Of a stretch of DNA of 64,000 nt, positions 8,903-18,214 are shown in pieces. Numbering within the stretch: the first letter of the stretch is position 1; each line of letters opens with the position of its first letter. A program made the position numbers and the translations under genes. Under the pieces are notes generated by a model. That model searched no databases, was not told where the DNA came from, and was given only the letters and a program-made list of their open reading frames with translations. The stretch comes from Thermoleophilia bacterium (GTDB lineage Bacteria > Actinomycetota > Thermoleophilia > Gaiellales > Gaiellaceae): assembly GCA_025928515.1 (NCBI GenBank), contig JAICJI010000004.1:1-64000 (forward strand), written 5' to 3'.

Positions 8903-10288
8903 ATGTCCTCCCATCGCGAAGCTCCGTCGATCAGCCAGGATCCCGTCGCCGACAACGCCGACACGTACGCGTTCGTCAGCCCGGACGATCCGTCGACGGT
9001 CACGATCATCACCAACTACGTCCCGCTGGAAGGACCGCCCGGCGGCCCGAACTTCTTCGAGTTCGGCGACGACGTTCTCTACTCGATCTACGTCGACAAC
9101 GATGGCGATGCCAAGCCGGAGATCGAGTACCAGTTCCGGTTCCGGACGACGTACCAGAACCCGGACACCTTCCTCTACAACACCGGGCAGATCACCTCGC
9201 TCACCGACCCGAACTGGAACAAGCGACAGCTCTACTCGGTCTCGGTCGTCCGCTCGAGCGGACGCGACAGCGACGACCCCAGAGAGGGCAAGGTCATTGC
9301 GAAGAACCTCGCGTGCCCGCCGTGCAACGTCGGGCCTCGCTCGATCCCCGACTACGAGTCCCTCGCCGCTGAGGCCGTGCATCAGTTGCCGTCCGGCGAG
9401 ACGGTGTTCGCCGGCCAGCGGAACGACGGCTTCTTCGTCGACCTCGGCGCGGTCTTCGACCTCGCAGATCTCAGGCCGTTCCAGAACCTCCACGTCATCC
9501 CGACAGGAGCGGCACCCGGTGTCGACCCGCTGAAGGACCTGAACATCCACACGATCGCGATCAAGGTCCCGATCCGGATGCTGACCCGGGACGGCTCGAC
9601 CCCGACGGACGTGTTGAGCGGGAAGTCCGTGCTCGGCATCTGGGGCGGCGCGAGCCGTCGCAAGGTGCAGGTTCGCGACGGCGACACCGTGCGCGGGAGC
9701 GGGCCGTGGGTGCAGGTCTCTCGCCTCGGAAACCCGCTCTTCAACGAGGTGATCGTCCCGATCGGCGACAAGGACCGCTGGAACGCCGTCGATCCGATCA
9801 ACGACAAGGGCTTCGAGAAGTACGTGAACCAGCCGGAGCTCGCGAAGTTGCTGCCGGGCCTCTATCCCGGCGTGTTCCCGAACCTCGCGTCGTACACGAA
9901 GGACCGAGCGGACCTCCACGCGATCCTGCTCACCGGGATCCCGAGCGGGGTCGTTCCGGGGTTCCAGAACTTCACCGGCCCCATCCCGTCGGACATGCTG
10001 CGGCTGAACGTTGCCGTCCCGCCGACGGTGAGCAACCCGAACCCGATCGGCCTGGTCGCAGGCGACCCTGCGGGCTTCCCGAACGGTCGCCGCGTGTTCG
10101 ACGACGTCGTGTCCATCGAGCTCAAAGCGGTGGCCGGCGCGACGATCCCACTCGTCGACCCGACCTACACGCCGGACGGTGCAGCTGGATTGGTCACCGA
10201 CGGCGTCGGACCGGGACCCGATCGCTATCAGGACACGTTCCCCTATCTCGGCACGCCGCACGACGGCTTCGACACGCCATCGTCGTGA
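8903..10288 (+). CDS. DUF4331 family protein without its own signal peptide
   Basis: MSSHREAPSISQDPVADNADTYAFVSPDDPSTVTIITNYVPLEGP... matches the DUF4331 N-terminal signature as recalled. Confidence 0.88.
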   Translation: MSSHREAPSISQDPVADNADTYAFVSPDDPSTVTIITNYVPLEGPPGGPNFFEFGDDVLYSIYVDNDGDAKPEIEYQFRFRTTYQNPDTFLYNTGQITSLTDPNWNKRQLYSVSVVRSSGRDSDDPREGKVIAKNLACPPCNVGPRSIPDYESLAAEAVHQLPSGETVFAGQRNDGFFVDLGAVFDLADLRPFQNLHVIPTGAAPGVDPLKDLNIHTIAIKVPIRMLTRDGSTPTDVLSGKSVLGIWGGASRRKVQVRDGDTVRGSGPWVQVSRLGNPLFNEVIVPIGDKDRWNAVDPINDKGFEKYVNQPELAKLLPGLYPGVFPNLASYTKDRADLHAILLTGIPSGVVPGFQNFTGPIPSDMLRLNVAVPPTVSNPNPIGLVAGDPAGFPNGRRVFDDVVSIELKAVAGATIPLVDPTYTPDGAAGLVTDGVGPGPDRYQDTFPYLGTPHDGFDTPSS

Positions 10289-10614
10289 GCTCGAACCACG
10301 ACCACTCCACAGACGCCCGGCCCGAGCACGTGATGCTCGACCTCGGGCCGGGCGTCGGAGCGCTCGTTCTCCAGACCGGTGCGGACCTGCACGGCGCGGA
10401 GATCGAGATCAGCCCCACGGGGCGCGACGACGAGCGCTCCCACAAGCAGGTCCACGAGCGGCCGGTCGCCGGCCGGCCGCTCTACGGCGCGGTGTTCGAC
10501 CGGCTGCCTGCCGGCGAGTACACGCTCTGGCTCGACGACCGGCCGCTGCGACGCGATGTCGCCGTAGCGGGCGCGGTCGTCTCCCACCTCTCGATCAAGG
10601 AGGCACACGCATGA
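10285..10614 (+). CDS. Hypothetical ~109-aa protein
   Basis: GTG start overlapping DUF4331 stop; VSSNHDHSTDARPEHVMLDLGPGVGALVLQT...; ends overlapping tatA start. Confidence 0.7.
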   Translation: MSSNHDHSTDARPEHVMLDLGPGVGALVLQTGADLHGAEIEISPTGRDDERSHKQVHERPVAGRPLYGAVFDRLPAGEYTLWLDDRPLRRDVAVAGAVVSHLSIKEAHA

Positions 10615-10793
10615 TCGGCCTGACCAGCCCAACCCACCTCGCGCTCCTGCTCCTCATCGCGCTCTGCCTGTTCGGCGCGAAGCGCCTGCCGGAGATCGGC
10701 CGCTCACTCGGCTCCGGCATGCGCGAGTTCAAGGAGTCCGTCACGCATCAGGCTCTGCCCGAGACGACGACCGAGCACAAGCCCGTCGACTGA
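10611..10793 (+). CDS. tatA: Sec-independent translocase TatA
   Basis: TM followed by FGAKRLPEIGRSLGSGMREFKESV, the TatA amphipathic helix signature. Confidence 0.92.
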   Translation: MIGLTSPTHLALLLLIALCLFGAKRLPEIGRSLGSGMREFKESVTHQALPETTTEHKPVD

Positions 10794-11551
10794 TGCGAAC
10801 GCACCGGCTCGACCGCGAAGACGACGCGACCCTCGTCGAGCACCTCGAGGAGTTGCGGCAGCGCATCATGGTCGCGCTCGCCGCAGTCGCGGTGGCGACC
10901 GCCGTCGCGTTCGTCTTCCACGACAGGATCCTCGACCTGCTCGCCCGGCCGTTGCCTCCCGGGCACCGGCACGTGGTCGCGCTCGGCGTGACCGAGCCGT
11001 TCTCGGTCTCAATCGCGGTGAGCCTCTATGCCGGGATCCTCTTTGCGCTGCCGGTGCTGCTTTCGCAGGCTTGGTCGTTCCTCGCTCCGGCGCTCGACGC
11101 TGCGGCCGAGCGCCGGATTCTCCTCCTCGCCGTCTTCGGCGTCGTGCTCGGGGCGGCGGGGCTCGCGTTCGGCTACGGGATCCTGCTGCCGCGCGCCGTG
11201 CACTGGCTCACGACCTACGACACGACGCACTTCCGGCTTCTGGTCCGGGCGAGCAGCTACTACTCGTTCGTCACCTCGGTGCTGCTCGGAGTCGTCGCCG
11301 TATTCGAGACGCCGCTCGTGGTGCTCGCGGCCGTCAACCTCGGGATCCTCACCTCGGCCGGCCTGCGCCGGAACCGGCGGAAGGGCTACTTCATCGTGGC
11401 CGCGGTGGCGCTCGCGTTGCCGGGGCCCGACCCGGTCACGACGCTGCTCGAGCTGCTGCCGATGTGGGCGTTGTTCGAAGGCTCGATCTGGCTCGCCGTG
11501 CTCGCCGAGCGGCGCGCCGCGAAGCTCTCGCTCGCCGGAGCACAGGCATGA
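10793..11551 (+). CDS. tatC: Sec-independent translocase TatC
   Basis: 'LVEHLEELRQRIMVAL' N-terminus, multiple TMs, 'NLGILTSAGLRRNRRKGYFIVAAVALALPGPDPVTTLLELLPMWALFE'. Confidence 0.93.
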   Translation: MRTHRLDREDDATLVEHLEELRQRIMVALAAVAVATAVAFVFHDRILDLLARPLPPGHRHVVALGVTEPFSVSIAVSLYAGILFALPVLLSQAWSFLAPALDAAAERRILLLAVFGVVLGAAGLAFGYGILLPRAVHWLTTYDTTHFRLLVRASSYYSFVTSVLLGVVAVFETPLVVLAAVNLGILTSAGLRRNRRKGYFIVAAVALALPGPDPVTTLLELLPMWALFEGSIWLAVLAERRAAKLSLAGAQA

Positions 11552-12567
11552 CCCGCGCCGAGTGGAGGAGGCTCGGCGGCTTCTCGGCGGGAATCCTCCT
11601 GTTGCACGTGCTCGGCTTCGGGCTCTTCCTCTACTACCTGCCGCGCAACCCGGCTCTGACAGGGCTCGCCACGCTGGCATACACGTTCGGCCTGCGGCAC
11701 GCATTCGACGCCGACCACATCGCAGCGATCGACAACACGACCCGGAAGCTGCTGCAGGACGGCGAGCGCCCGCTCGGCACCGGCTTCTTCTTCTCGCTCG
11801 GCCACTCGACGATCGTCTTCTCGCTCACGGCCGGGCTTGCGGTGGCAGCCGGGACGGTGCACTCGCAGCTCCCGTCGCTGCAGACGTACGGCTCGACGAT
11901 CGGCGCGTCCGTCTCGGGCACATTCCTGCTCGTCATCGGGGCGCTGAACCTCCTCGTGCTGCTCGAGGTGGTGGGCGTCTTCCGGAGCATGAAGCGCGGC
12001 CACTACGACGAGCAGGATCTCGAGCGCGCGCTCACCAACCAGGGCTTCCTCAGCCGCTTCCTGCTCAAGCGCGTCGGCAGCCGAATCGACGCGAGCTGGA
12101 AGATGTATCCGCTCGGCGTTCTGTTCGGGCTCGGCTTCGACACGGCGACCGAGATCGCGCTGCTCGCCATCGCGGCCGGCGTCGCGACCCACCACGTCCC
12201 GTTCCTCGCGGTGATCTCCCTGCCCCTGATCTTCGCGGCCGGGATGAGCCTGATGGACACGGCCGACGGGGCGTTCATGAGCCACGCGTACGGCTGGGCG
12301 TTCTCGAGCCCGGTGCGCAAGGTCTACTACAACATCAGCGTCACGAGCCTCTCGGTCGCCGTCGCCTGGCTCGTCGGTGCGATCGAGCTCCTGCAGGTTC
12401 TCGCCGCGAAGCTTGCGCTGCACGGGGGCGTCTGGTCGCTGCTCGAGAGCCTCGACCTCGGCCGCCTCGGCTACGTCGTCGTCGGGCTGTTCGCCGCAAC
12501 GTGGCTCTGCTCCCTCACCCTCTGGAAGACGCGCCGGATCGAGCAGCGCTGGAGCGCCCTGCTCTAG
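11548..12567 (+). CDS. NiCoT family nickel/cobalt transporter (HoxN/NixA-like)
   Basis: Signature '[20 protein letters not shown]' and '[12 protein letters not shown]', '[10 protein letters not shown]'; start overlaps tatC stop (ATGA). Confidence 0.92.
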   Translation: MTRAEWRRLGGFSAGILLLHVLGFGLFLYYLPRNPALTGLATLAYTFGLRHAFDADHIAAIDNTTRKLLQDGERPLGTGFFFSLGHSTIVFSLTAGLAVAAGTVHSQLPSLQTYGSTIGASVSGTFLLVIGALNLLVLLEVVGVFRSMKRGHYDEQDLERALTNQGFLSRFLLKRVGSRIDASWKMYPLGVLFGLGFDTATEIALLAIAAGVATHHVPFLAVISLPLIFAAGMSLMDTADGAFMSHAYGWAFSSPVRKVYYNISVTSLSVAVAWLVGAIELLQVLAAKLALHGGVWSLLESLDLGRLGYVVVGLFAATWLCSLTLWKTRRIEQRWSALL

Positions 12568-13967
12568 CGGGGGTGCAGGGGGAGCAGGACCGGCGGTCGC
12601 GGCTGCCGGCGAAAGTCGAAGTCCTTGACGAGGTCGCCGAGGATCTTCTCGTTCTCACGGACGTCGGGTCGCGGGTCGGGGCGCCCGTCGGTCCTGGGAT
12701 CGAGCCGCCGGGCGCCCAGGAAGTCGTCCTCGATGAACTTGAGGTACGCGTCGAAGCTGAGGGTCTGGTGGTCGACGTGACCGCGCCTGGCGTACGGGCT
12801 GATCACGAGCGCCGGCACGCGCAGGCCGTAGCCCTGGGCGTCGACGACCGGGGGCCTGACGTGGTCGTAGAAGCCGCCCCAGTCGTCCCACGCGAGGAAG
12901 ATCGCCGTCCGGTCCCAGTCCGGCCCGCGCATGACGGCGTTCACGAGCCGCGTCACCCACGCCTGCCCTGCGCCGACCGGGGAGCCGGGGTGGTCGCTGT
13001 CGGCCCAGTCGGGCGTCACCCACGAGACGTTCGGCAGGCTCCCGTCCGCGGCGGCGGCATAGAACCGTGAGAGCGACTCCTGCGCTGCCGCGGTCTGGTG
13101 ATCCTGGCGCACGTCGGTGAAGTCGGGGAGCGGATCCCACATGCCCGGCGTGCTCGGTCCCTTGAGGCGCGCGTAGCAGTCGATCGGGCCCGTGAGGCAG
13201 TCGGGAGCGGCGCCTTTCTGGACGTACGACGCCCAGGTCACGTGGTAGCGGTGGAGGAGATACGTGAGGTCGGTCCAGCCGAACGCCGGCCCGGTGCGAT
13301 GCCGCCGCAAGGGCGCAATCGGGCCGTGGCCGAGGTTCGTCGTGCACGTGCTCGGCCTGTACGGGTCGCGGCACTCCGCCGACCAGCCGGAGACGAGCCA
13401 GAGATGCGCCGGCAGGCTCCAGCCCCAGTTCGGCTCGAACATGTGGTCCTGCAGGACGAAGTCCCGCGCGTACTTCCAGTAGTTCGGGATCTGGCTCGCG
13501 TCGTGGTAGCTCATGACGTTCGGCCGGCGGAGCCGGGAGCAGGCGGTGCTCTGCCGGTTGCGGCGGCACTCGCGTATGAGCTGCCGGTCGGTGACGCGGA
13601 CGAACCCGTCCATGCGCCCGCCGTCGACGTCCCTTCGGCCCGCCAGCGCACCGTGCGCGCCGCCCGAGTCGACGAGGCCGTTCGGGTCGAGGAACGGCTT
13701 CACGCACCGGCCGACGCCGTTCGGCACGCAGACCGTGGGGGCACCGCCGCGCATGGGGATCCCGTCGGCCCCGGGGTAGGTGCCGAAGAAGGAGTCGAAG
13801 GAGCGGTTCTCCTCCATGATCACGACGACGTGGCAGATCTTGTGGATGCCGCGCAGCGCTCGAGTGCAGCGGTCACGACCCGTCGAGGCGGCCCCGCAAC
13901 CTGCGCCCACGCCGGCGGCGAGCAGGAGCGAGGCGAGGCAGGCGAGGCGTCTCAGCTGAACCGTCAG
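12564..13967 (-). CDS. Phosphoesterase (AcpA/phospholipase C family), lipoprotein-like N-terminus
   Basis: '[26 protein letters not shown]' and '[14 protein letters not shown]'; start codon uncertain (CTG at 13967 overlapping the upstream stop). Confidence 0.85.
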   Translation of the reverse strand: MTVQLRRLACLASLLLAAGVGAGCGAASTGRDRCTRALRGIHKICHVVVIMEENRSFDSFFGTYPGADGIPMRGGAPTVCVPNGVGRCVKPFLDPNGLVDSGGAHGALAGRRDVDGGRMDGFVRVTDRQLIRECRRNRQSTACSRLRRPNVMSYHDASQIPNYWKYARDFVLQDHMFEPNWGWSLPAHLWLVSGWSAECRDPYRPSTCTTNLGHGPIAPLRRHRTGPAFGWTDLTYLLHRYHVTWASYVQKGAAPDCLTGPIDCYARLKGPSTPGMWDPLPDFTDVRQDHQTAAAQESLSRFYAAAADGSLPNVSWVTPDWADSDHPGSPVGAGQAWVTRLVNAVMRGPDWDRTAIFLAWDDWGGFYDHVRPPVVDAQGYGLRVPALVISPYARRGHVDHQTLSFDAYLKFIEDDFLGARRLDPRTDGRPDPRPDVRENEKILGDLVKDFDFRRQPRPPVLLPLHPR

Positions 13968-15370
13968 CTGAATGGGGGGTGCAACGGGAGGATGAGCGGG
14001 GGACGTGGCTTCTGGCTGAAGTCGAAGTCGTCGGCGAGGTTGCCGAGGATCTTCATATTCTCGCGGACGTCGGGCCGCGAGTCGGGCCGGCCGTCGGTGC
14101 GCGGGTTGAGCCGCCTCCCGTGCAGGAAGTCGTCCTCGATGAACTTGAGGTACGCGTCGGAGCTGAGCACCTGGTGGTCGATGTAGCCCTGCTTGGCGTA
14201 GGGGCTGATCACGAGCGCCGGCACGCGGATCCCATAGCCCTCGCCGTCGACCCGCGGCGGCCTGACGTGGTCGTAGAAGCCGCCCCAGTCGTCCCACGCC
14301 AGGAAGATGGCGGTTGAATTCCAGTCCGGCCCCTCCATGAGCGCGTTGATCGCGCGCGTGACGTAGGTCTGTCCCGCGGTCACGAGCGAGGGCGGATGCT
14401 CGCTCGTCGCCTGCGAGGGCGTGAGCCAGGTGACCGCCGGGAGCTTCCCGGTTCGCGCGGCGCGGTAGAAGCGGCTGAGCGGCTGGATGTCACCGAGTTG
14501 ACGGTCGTGCTGAACGTCGTCGAAGCGCGGGAGCGGATTCCAGATGCTGGGCGTCGACGCGCTCTGAGGCGACTCCCCGCAGAACATCCCGCTGTTGGCG
14601 CAGTCGGGTTGGTTGCCGTTCGCGATGTAGTACCGCCAGCTCACGTGGTAGTGGTGGAGGAGCCAGGTGAGATCGGTCCACGGGTAGTCGACTTTCTTGC
14701 CCTGGCCCGTCGCGCCGAAGGGAGCGGTGAGCGCGGACCGGCAGCTCATCGGGTCGCCGTGCTTCGAGCAACGTGCCGTCCAGCCGGAAACGAGGGAGAA
14801 GTGCGCGGGCAGGCTCCAGGAGTTGTCCGCCTCGAACATGTGGTCCTGCAGCACGTAGGTGCGCGCGTAGTCCCAGTAGTTCGGGATCTCGTGCCAGTCG
14901 TGGTAACCCATGACGTCGGGCTTGGACGGGGTCAGCGAGCAGCCCGGGTTGTCCGTCGCGTGGCAGGCGAGAAAGCGTCCCTTGCGTGCCTCCCGCTCGA
15001 AGCCGTCCATCTTGCCGCCGTCGATGTCGCGGATCGCGTTGATCGTGTCGTGCGGGCCGCCCGCATTCCGGTCGGAGGTGTCGTGGTACGGCTCGACGCA
15101 AACGTGTGTCTTCGGGTCGGGTGAGCAGACCGTCGGATCGCCGTTCCTGACGGGGATCCCGTCCGCCCCCGGGTAGGTACCGAAATAGGAGTCGAACGAG
15201 CGGTTCTCCTGCATGACGATCACGACGTGACGGATCTTGTGGATCCCGTTGTGATCGGCCGCGCGCGCCTCGTGCCGATGTCCGGGCAGCTCGGCAGAGC
15301 CCAGGAGCAGGCCGAGGAGGAACACGCCTGCGAGGACCACGACCAGGATCCGCGTCACACTGCTTGCCAA
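13964..15370 (-). CDS. Phosphoesterase (AcpA/phospholipase C family), paralog of the preceding gene
   Basis: '[26 protein letters not shown]', '[42 protein letters not shown]'; N-terminal signal. Confidence 0.9.
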   Translation of the reverse strand: MASSVTRILVVVLAGVFLLGLLLGSAELPGHRHEARAADHNGIHKIRHVVIVMQENRSFDSYFGTYPGADGIPVRNGDPTVCSPDPKTHVCVEPYHDTSDRNAGGPHDTINAIRDIDGGKMDGFEREARKGRFLACHATDNPGCSLTPSKPDVMGYHDWHEIPNYWDYARTYVLQDHMFEADNSWSLPAHFSLVSGWTARCSKHGDPMSCRSALTAPFGATGQGKKVDYPWTDLTWLLHHYHVSWRYYIANGNQPDCANSGMFCGESPQSASTPSIWNPLPRFDDVQHDRQLGDIQPLSRFYRAARTGKLPAVTWLTPSQATSEHPPSLVTAGQTYVTRAINALMEGPDWNSTAIFLAWDDWGGFYDHVRPPRVDGEGYGIRVPALVISPYAKQGYIDHQVLSSDAYLKFIEDDFLHGRRLNPRTDGRPDSRPDVRENMKILGNLADDFDFSQKPRPPLILPLHPPFS

Positions 15371-15417
15371 GCTATGGCGCGCGGGTTAGAGCGAGGTGAG
15401 CGGCGTCTAAGACTGAG

Positions 15418-15585
15418 TTAAAGGAACATCAGCCACGTGCGGGTCGCGCCGCACGCGCAGTCCTTGTGCTTCGCGGAGCAACCGCGGCAGTCCCAGTACT
15501 CCCACCAGATCCACTTCAGGTGTTGGATCTCGAGCGCCATGAGGGCGAGAATCCAGAGGAGGATCGTGGTCCGCGACACAGCCAC
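15418..15585 (-). CDS. Small membrane/Cys-rich protein missed by ATG/length filters
   Basis: GTG-start frame gives V(A/S)RTTILLWILALMALEIQHLKWIWWEYWDCRGCSAKHKDCACGATRTWLMFL*; one TM plus CxxC/CxC. Confidence 0.55.
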   Translation of the reverse strand: MAVSRTTILLWILALMALEIQHLKWIWWEYWDCRGCSAKHKDCACGATRTWLMFL

Positions 15586-15601
15586 ACGGTGGCACACGAA
15601 C

Positions 15602-15624
15602 GGGCGGCCCGCAATGGGCCGCCC
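15602..15624 (-). terminator. Stem-loop terminator
   Basis: gggcggccc-gcaat-gggccgccc perfect 9-bp stem downstream of the 15650..15811 gene; no strong T-tract. Confidence 0.6.
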
Positions 15625-15649
15625 GACTCATCCGTGAAGCTCTTGCGGC

Positions 15650-15811
15650 CTACAGGCGTCGAGCGCCGGCGCGACCGCCGAAGCCACCTGTGAACAGGCT
15701 GATCAGCCAGATCAGCGCGACCACGATGGCTGCGATGAACAACCAATGAACGACGAAGCCGACGCTGAACAGGATGATCGCCAGAATCGCCAGCACGATG
15801 AGCAACAGCAT
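15650..15811 (-). CDS. Lmo0937-like small membrane protein
   Basis: MLLLIVLAILAIILFSVGFVVHWLFIAAIVVALIWLISLFTGGFGGRAGARRL; SD aggggtgagg upstream. Confidence 0.8.
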   Translation of the reverse strand: MLLLIVLAILAIILFSVGFVVHWLFIAAIVVALIWLISLFTGGFGGRAGARRL

Positions 15812-15914
15812 TTCCTCACCCCTCCTTTGCCCGAGTGGGGGGCCTTGTTTGCGGGTTCGGCACTGAAAACGGCGAACCCCCAAAACGGGTTACGCAGGTA
15901 CCCACTCGCGGGTC

Positions 15915-16229
15915 TTGTCTGGGTTGCCGAATGCGCTCTACGCTGTCTTCACGAAGGACGCGGTCGAGGGAGCCGTGAACGCCGTGACAGGTCGTGGAGA
16001 CAAGCAAGAGCCCGACGAGCAGGACGTCCTGCTCGAGGTCAACGCGCACGTGCACGAGGCGGCCCGGCGATTCGAGTGCATCGCGCCCGGCGAGGACCGC
16101 TGGGACTTCACCTGCGAATGCGGAGCGACCGGCTGCCGCATCACGGTGTCCCTGCGGTTGGCGGAGTACGAGGCGTTGCGCGCGGAGGGCCGCCCGGTCC
16201 TGGCGCCCGGGCACGAGAAGCACCCTTAG
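15915..16229 (+). CDS. Conserved small protein with CxCxxxxC motif
   Basis: 'WDFTCECGATGCRITVSLRLAEYEALRAEGRPVLAPGHEKHP'; start codon uncertain. Confidence 0.6.
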   Translation: MSGLPNALYAVFTKDAVEGAVNAVTGRGDKQEPDEQDVLLEVNAHVHEAARRFECIAPGEDRWDFTCECGATGCRITVSLRLAEYEALRAEGRPVLAPGHEKHP

Positions 16230-16239
16230 AGTCAGGGCC

Positions 16240-16977
16240 ATGCCCCCCCTCGACCTGGCCGGAAAGCGGGCGATCGTCACCGGTGCTTCGTCGGGCATCG
16301 GCCGGGCGACGGCGGCGGCGCTCGCAGCCGCCGGCGTGCATGTCGCCGGAGGCGCGCGCCGCGTCGAGCGGCTCGAGACCCAGGTCGCGCTCGAGCTCGA
16401 CGTCACCGACGCCGCGAGCTGCGAGCGGTTCGTCGCGGAGGCCGTCGAGCGTCTCGAGGGGCTCGACATCCTCGTCAACAACGCGGGCCTCGCGCTCGGG
16501 CGCGCGCCGTTCGACGAGTCGAGCGAGGAGGACGAGGCGCCGGTCTTCGCCGTCAACGTCGCCGGTCTGGTCCGGATGACGCGGCTCTGCCTGCCGCATT
16601 TCGGCGACTGGGGGCACGTCGTGAGCATGGGCTCCGTCGCCGGCCGGCAGGCGTACGAGGGCGGCGCGACCTACGTCGCGTCGAAATTCGCCGAGCGCGG
16701 CTTCATGTACGCGCTGCGCGAGGACTTTCTCGGCCGGCCGATTCGCATCACGAGCGTCGACCCCGGCCTCGTGGAGACCGACTTCTCGCGCGTCCGCTTC
16801 AAGGGCGACGAGGAGAAGGCGGCGGCCGTCTACCGCGGCGTCGACGCGATGCAGCCGGAGGACATCGCCGACTGCATCCTGTTCGCGCTCACCAGGCCGT
16901 GGCACGTCAACGTGGACGAGATCGTCGTCAAGGCGCGCAACCAGTCGTCCGGCGGACGGATCCTGCGGGACGGGTGA
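16240..16977 (+). CDS. SDR family oxidoreductase
   Basis: TGASSGIG, NNAG, and YVASK motifs. Confidence 0.93.
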   Translation: MPPLDLAGKRAIVTGASSGIGRATAAALAAAGVHVAGGARRVERLETQVALELDVTDAASCERFVAEAVERLEGLDILVNNAGLALGRAPFDESSEEDEAPVFAVNVAGLVRMTRLCLPHFGDWGHVVSMGSVAGRQAYEGGATYVASKFAERGFMYALREDFLGRPIRITSVDPGLVETDFSRVRFKGDEEKAAAVYRGVDAMQPEDIADCILFALTRPWHVNVDEIVVKARNQSSGGRILRDG

Positions 16978-17855
16978 GCTGGCGCGTCGTCATCGTGACG
17001 CGCATTCCGCCGGTGCTCGCCGGTTTCGACGCAGTCGCCCGAGAGGCGGGCCACGAGCCGGTCGCGCTGTTGACGATGCGCAACGTCGACGGCCGCTACG
17101 GCCCGATCGCGCATACGGGCGAGCTGGTGATGAGCGCCGCGGAGGAGCTCGACGTCCTCCTGCCCGCGAGCCGAGCGACAATTGCGCCGCTGCTCGCTTC
17201 GGTCGAGCCGGATCTCGTCGTCTGCATGGGCTTCCCGTGGAAGATCCCGCCCGACGCACTGGCGGTTCCACGCCTCGGCTGGCTCAACGGGCACCCGTCG
17301 CTGCTGCCCCGGCATCGCGGCCCGCTGCCCGTTGCGTGGGCGATCCGCGAGGGTGACGAGGAGATCGGGATCACGTTCCACCGCATGGACGCCGAGCTCG
17401 ACACCGGCCCGATCTTCTCCCAGGTGCGCTTTCCGGTCGGCGAGCTCGAGCCGCCTGACGTCTTCTACCCGCGGATGGGACAGTTCGTGGGCGAAGCGCT
17501 CGCACAGGCGCTCGAACGACTGGGCTCCGGCGACGAGGGCACACCACAGGCCGAAGGGGGGAATTACGAGTCGTTCTTCACGGACGACGACGTCTGGCTC
17601 GACCTTTCGCGTCCGGCGGTCGAGGTGCACCGGCTCGCCTGGGCCTGGCGCTTCGCGTTCTCGCTCGAGGGACCGCAGGGCGCGCTGCTCGAGCTCGACG
17701 GGAAGCTTGTGCGCGTGCTGGCGACGTCGCTGACCGAGGTCGAGGGCGCGCAGCTGATCGAGTGCGGCGACGGGCCGCTCTGGCTCGTCGAGGCCGAGGA
17801 GCTCAGCGAGGCAGGGGCCAGCTCGACCAGCGCTCGGGCTCCATCCACGCACTGA
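16974..17855 (+). CDS. Formyltransferase-like protein (Fmt/GART N-terminal fold)
   Basis: 'LNGHPSLLPRHRGPLPVAWAIREGDEEIGITFHRMDAELDTGPIF' catalytic region; GTG start overlapping SDR stop. Confidence 0.85.
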   Translation: MSWRVVIVTRIPPVLAGFDAVAREAGHEPVALLTMRNVDGRYGPIAHTGELVMSAAEELDVLLPASRATIAPLLASVEPDLVVCMGFPWKIPPDALAVPRLGWLNGHPSLLPRHRGPLPVAWAIREGDEEIGITFHRMDAELDTGPIFSQVRFPVGELEPPDVFYPRMGQFVGEALAQALERLGSGDEGTPQAEGGNYESFFTDDDVWLDLSRPAVEVHRLAWAWRFAFSLEGPQGALLELDGKLVRVLATSLTEVEGAQLIECGDGPLWLVEAEELSEAGASSTSARAPSTH

Positions 17856-18204
17856 CGCGTTTCGCGTCGCGGTTGCGGAAGGGCTTGCCGTAGTAGCGGT
17901 TCGAGAGCCGGTCGATGCCGGCGAGGTCGGGATCGTCCTCGATCGAGACGATGCGCCCGAGCAGCGTGACCTGCGCGTACCAGCTGCCCTCGCCCAGGAC
18001 GGTCAGCGACACGGCAGGGTTCCGGCGCATGTAGCGCAGACGGAGGCGGCTCTCGTCCATGTTGAGGAAGACGCGGCCGTCCTCCCAGTCGTACCAGGTG
18101 GCCGCCGTATGCGGTTCGCCGTTCGGGCTCACGGTCGCGACGACGGCCGGGTTCGGCTCGGCGAGAAAGGCGTCGACCTCGGGAGGGACGGGGACGGGCG
18201 GCAC
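17803..18204 (-). CDS. Pyridoxamine 5'-phosphate oxidase-like / F420-dependent-type flavin-binding protein
   Basis: 'FLAEPNPAVVATVSPNGEPHTAATWYDWEDGRVFLNMDESRLRLRYMRRNPAVSL'. Confidence 0.88.
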   Translation of the reverse strand: MPPVPVPPEVDAFLAEPNPAVVATVSPNGEPHTAATWYDWEDGRVFLNMDESRLRLRYMRRNPAVSLTVLGEGSWYAQVTLLGRIVSIEDDPDLAGIDRLSNRYYGKPFRNRDAKRVSAWMEPERWSSWPLPR

Positions 18205-18214
18205 GCCTCCGAGC

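Noticed and set aside
11028-13070. 680-aa plus-strand ORF over tatC and NiCoT
   Set aside because: Ser/Arg-rich alternative-frame translation; tatC, NiCoT and phosphoesterase frames are clearly real.
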